6,188 nucleotides of DNA from Oscillospiraceae bacterium. Lineage in GTDB: Bacteria > Bacillota_A > Clostridia > Oscillospirales > Oscillospiraceae. A program made the position numbers and the translations under genes. The stretch spans positions 1 to 6,188 of the forward strand of contig JAISBX010000145.1 of the NCBI GenBank assembly GCA_031265965.1, read 5' to 3'. The notes below the pieces were generated by a model. It was given only the letters and a program-made list of their open reading frames with translations. It was not told the origin of the DNA and searched no databases. Shown piece after piece: positions 4,881-6,188 of the stretch; the first letter of the stretch is position 1; every line of letters starts with the position of its first letter.

Positions 4881-6188
4881 ATGGCTTCTAAGTATACGCA
4901 TATATTCACGCCTATCAAAATCAACGGCGTCGATTTCAAGAACCGGATCATATTGGCGCCGCCGTCGCCGAACCTCGCTAGTCCCGACGGGTTGTTTACG
5001 CACCCGTATGTGGATTGGATGAGGATGTTCGCGCGGGGCGGGGCGGCTATCATGTATATTGGGAACAGTTCTATTGATATAACAGAGTGCAAGGACGAGG
5101 AGTGTCAGCTCGACCTGTCTTCTGAGCACTGCGTGCTGCCGCTGAGCTGGTACACCGAGATGGCAAAGGAGTACGACTGCCACGCGTCGCTCGAGGTCAA
5201 CCACAACGGCAAGGACACAACGTTCGAGGCCGTAGGGCACCTGCCGTACAGCTCCAGCGCCATTCCGGGCGACTCCGAAAAAATGCGTGCAGCGCAGGAT
5301 GGGCGCGAGATCCGCATACCCATCGAGATGGATCAGGCGAAAATAGACGAGACGGTGATGAAATACGCGACGGCGTGCAAGCGTATGCAGCGCTCGGGCA
5401 TGGACGTCGCGCTGCTGCACGGAGGCCACGGCAACCTTCTCGCGCAGTTCACGAGCCCGCACTACAACAAGCGGACGGACAAATACGGCGGCAGCCTCGA
5501 AAACAGGGCGCGCTTCGCCATTGAGGTCGTTGAAAAGACGCGAGAGCTGTGCGGGCCGAATTTCGTCATAGACTACCGCATATCCGCCGACGAGATCATA
5601 GGCGACGGTATGCACTTCGACGAGACGAAGCAGCTCATGATGATACTGCGCGACCACGGCGTCGATATGTTCAACGTGTCCGCCGGGCTGCACAGCGAGG
5701 GCATGATGGCGTACATGAGCTACTGGCTCCAGGGCTACGCCATGAAGCGCGGCTTCAACGTGCACTGGACCGAAAAGCTGAAGGACTATTTTCATGGCGA
5801 CATCCGCCTCACCGCCGTCGGCTCGATAACGAGCGCGGAGCTCGCGGAGGAGTATTTGAGCCGGGGCTGGGTGGACTTCGTCGCCATGTGCCGCCCGCTC
5901 ATGGCTGACCCCGACCTGCCGAAAAAGGCGGCGTCAAACCGCGGCGAGGACATCCGCCCGTGCCTGCGCTGCAACGCCTGCGCCATGCGTTTGGGCGGCC
6001 CGAAGGTCATAAACTGCGCCATCAACCCCATTTCCGGCATGACAGACTATCTGCGCGACGGCGAGGTCCCGGCAGCGAGGACAAAGAAGAAGGTCGCCGT
6101 CGTCGGCGCCGGCCCCGCCGGCCTCACGGCGCTGCACACGCTCATAGAGCGCGGCCACTCCGTCACGGTGTACGAGGCCACCGACACC
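4881..6188 (+). CDS. Old-yellow-enzyme family NADH:flavin oxidoreductase with Fe-S site (2,4-dienoyl-CoA reductase/TMADH type), C-terminus cut by window edge
   Basis: The first 436 residues of a multidomain cytosolic flavoenzyme; family members run to about 640-680 residues. The N-terminal FMN-binding TIM barrel (about 1-350) starts with F9-T-P-I-K-I and K20-N-R-I-I-L-A-P-P, and holds H180-G-G-H-G-N-L-L and the signature N196-K-R-T-D-K-Y-G-G-S-L-E-N-R. H271 (V266-S-A-G-L-H) aligns with the catalytic histidine of E. coli FadH, whereas the position of its catalytic tyrosine is N185. C361-x2-C364-x2-C367-x11-C379 should bind a [4Fe-4S] cluster passing electrons to FMN. V405-A-V-V-G-A-G-P-A-G414 begins the second, nucleotide-binding flavoprotein domain, cut at the edge. 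Such enzymes reduce C=C bonds of enoates, dienoyl-CoA or bile-acid intermediates, or demethylate amines; the substrate is not assigned. AAGGAG lies 12 bases before the ATG, rather far. The gene is divergent from the URO-D gene. Confidence 0.85.
   Translation, partial: MASKYTHIFTPIKINGVDFKNRIILAPPSPNLASPDGLFTHPYVDWMRMFARGGAAIMYIGNSSIDITECKDEECQLDLSSEHCVLPLSWYTEMAKEYDCHASLEVNHNGKDTTFEAVGHLPYSSSAIPGDSEKMRAAQDGREIRIPIEMDQAKIDETVMKYATACKRMQRSGMDVALLHGGHGNLLAQFTSPHYNKRTDKYGGSLENRARFAIEVVEKTRELCGPNFVIDYRISADEIIGDGMHFDETKQLMMILRDHGVDMFNVSAGLHSEGMMAYMSYWLQGYAMKRGFNVHWTEKLKDYFHGDIRLTAVGSITSAELAEEYLSRGWVDFVAMCRPLMADPDLPKKAASNRGEDIRPCLRCNACAMRLGGPKVINCAINPISGMTDYLRDGEVPAARTKKKVAVVGAGPAGLTALHTLIERGHSVTVYEATDT

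Noticed and set aside
4761..5795. 344-codon antisense ORF opposite the reductase
   Set aside because: Though long, it lies exactly opposite a clear old-yellow-enzyme gene, crosses its promoter, and is rich in H, R and V as typical for the complement of GC-rich codons.

Overview
The window looks like chromosomal DNA of an anaerobic, fairly GC-rich member of the Clostridia (Bacillota). This is judged from the gene families present (a Nox-type flavoenzyme, a methyltransferase-type URO-D protein, an old-yellow-enzyme/Fe-S reductase, a DUF3990/DUF3791 cassette), strong AGGAGG-like ribosome binding sites and sigma-A-like promoters. No gene in it pins down a species.

Layout, left to right. (1) Positions 1-86, minus strand: the first 28 codons of uvrB (nucleotide excision repair), running off the left edge. 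(2) Positions 87-343: a divergent intergenic region with one convincing promoter facing each way. (3) Positions 344-1296, plus strand: a tight three-gene cassette. It holds a DUF3990 protein with the motifs of an ADP-ribosyltransferase fold, an unnamed 78-residue protein, and a 68-residue DUF3791 protein. The two stop/start junctions are almost identical in design. Sampled lines of this cassette have much lower G+C than the following gene. (4) Positions 1405-3698, plus strand: nox, an NADH oxidase of the CoA-disulfide-reductase/Nox flavoprotein family, followed by a SAM-dependent (probably rRNA) methyltransferase, probably in the same transcript. (5) Positions 3717-4712, minus strand: a URO-D fold protein of the MtaA/MtbA methyltransferase type, with its stop 18 bases from the convergent methyltransferase. 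(6) Positions 4713-4880: a second divergent intergenic region with two good promoters. (7) Position 4881 to the right edge, plus strand: the first 436 residues of an old-yellow-enzyme family reductase with an Fe-S site and the start of its C-terminal nucleotide-binding domain.

How the parts may work together. The nox product removes oxygen at the expense of NADH, which suits an anaerobe. The URO-D protein and the old-yellow-enzyme reductase share a divergent control region and may act in one catabolic pathway, but no corrinoid protein is present to prove it. The most interesting unit is the DUF3990 cassette. Its layout (a candidate ADP-ribosyltransferase followed by two tiny co-translated proteins, on DNA of different composition) resembles a toxin-antitoxin or effector-immunity module. 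That function is an inference; these domains are, as far as I know, uncharacterised.
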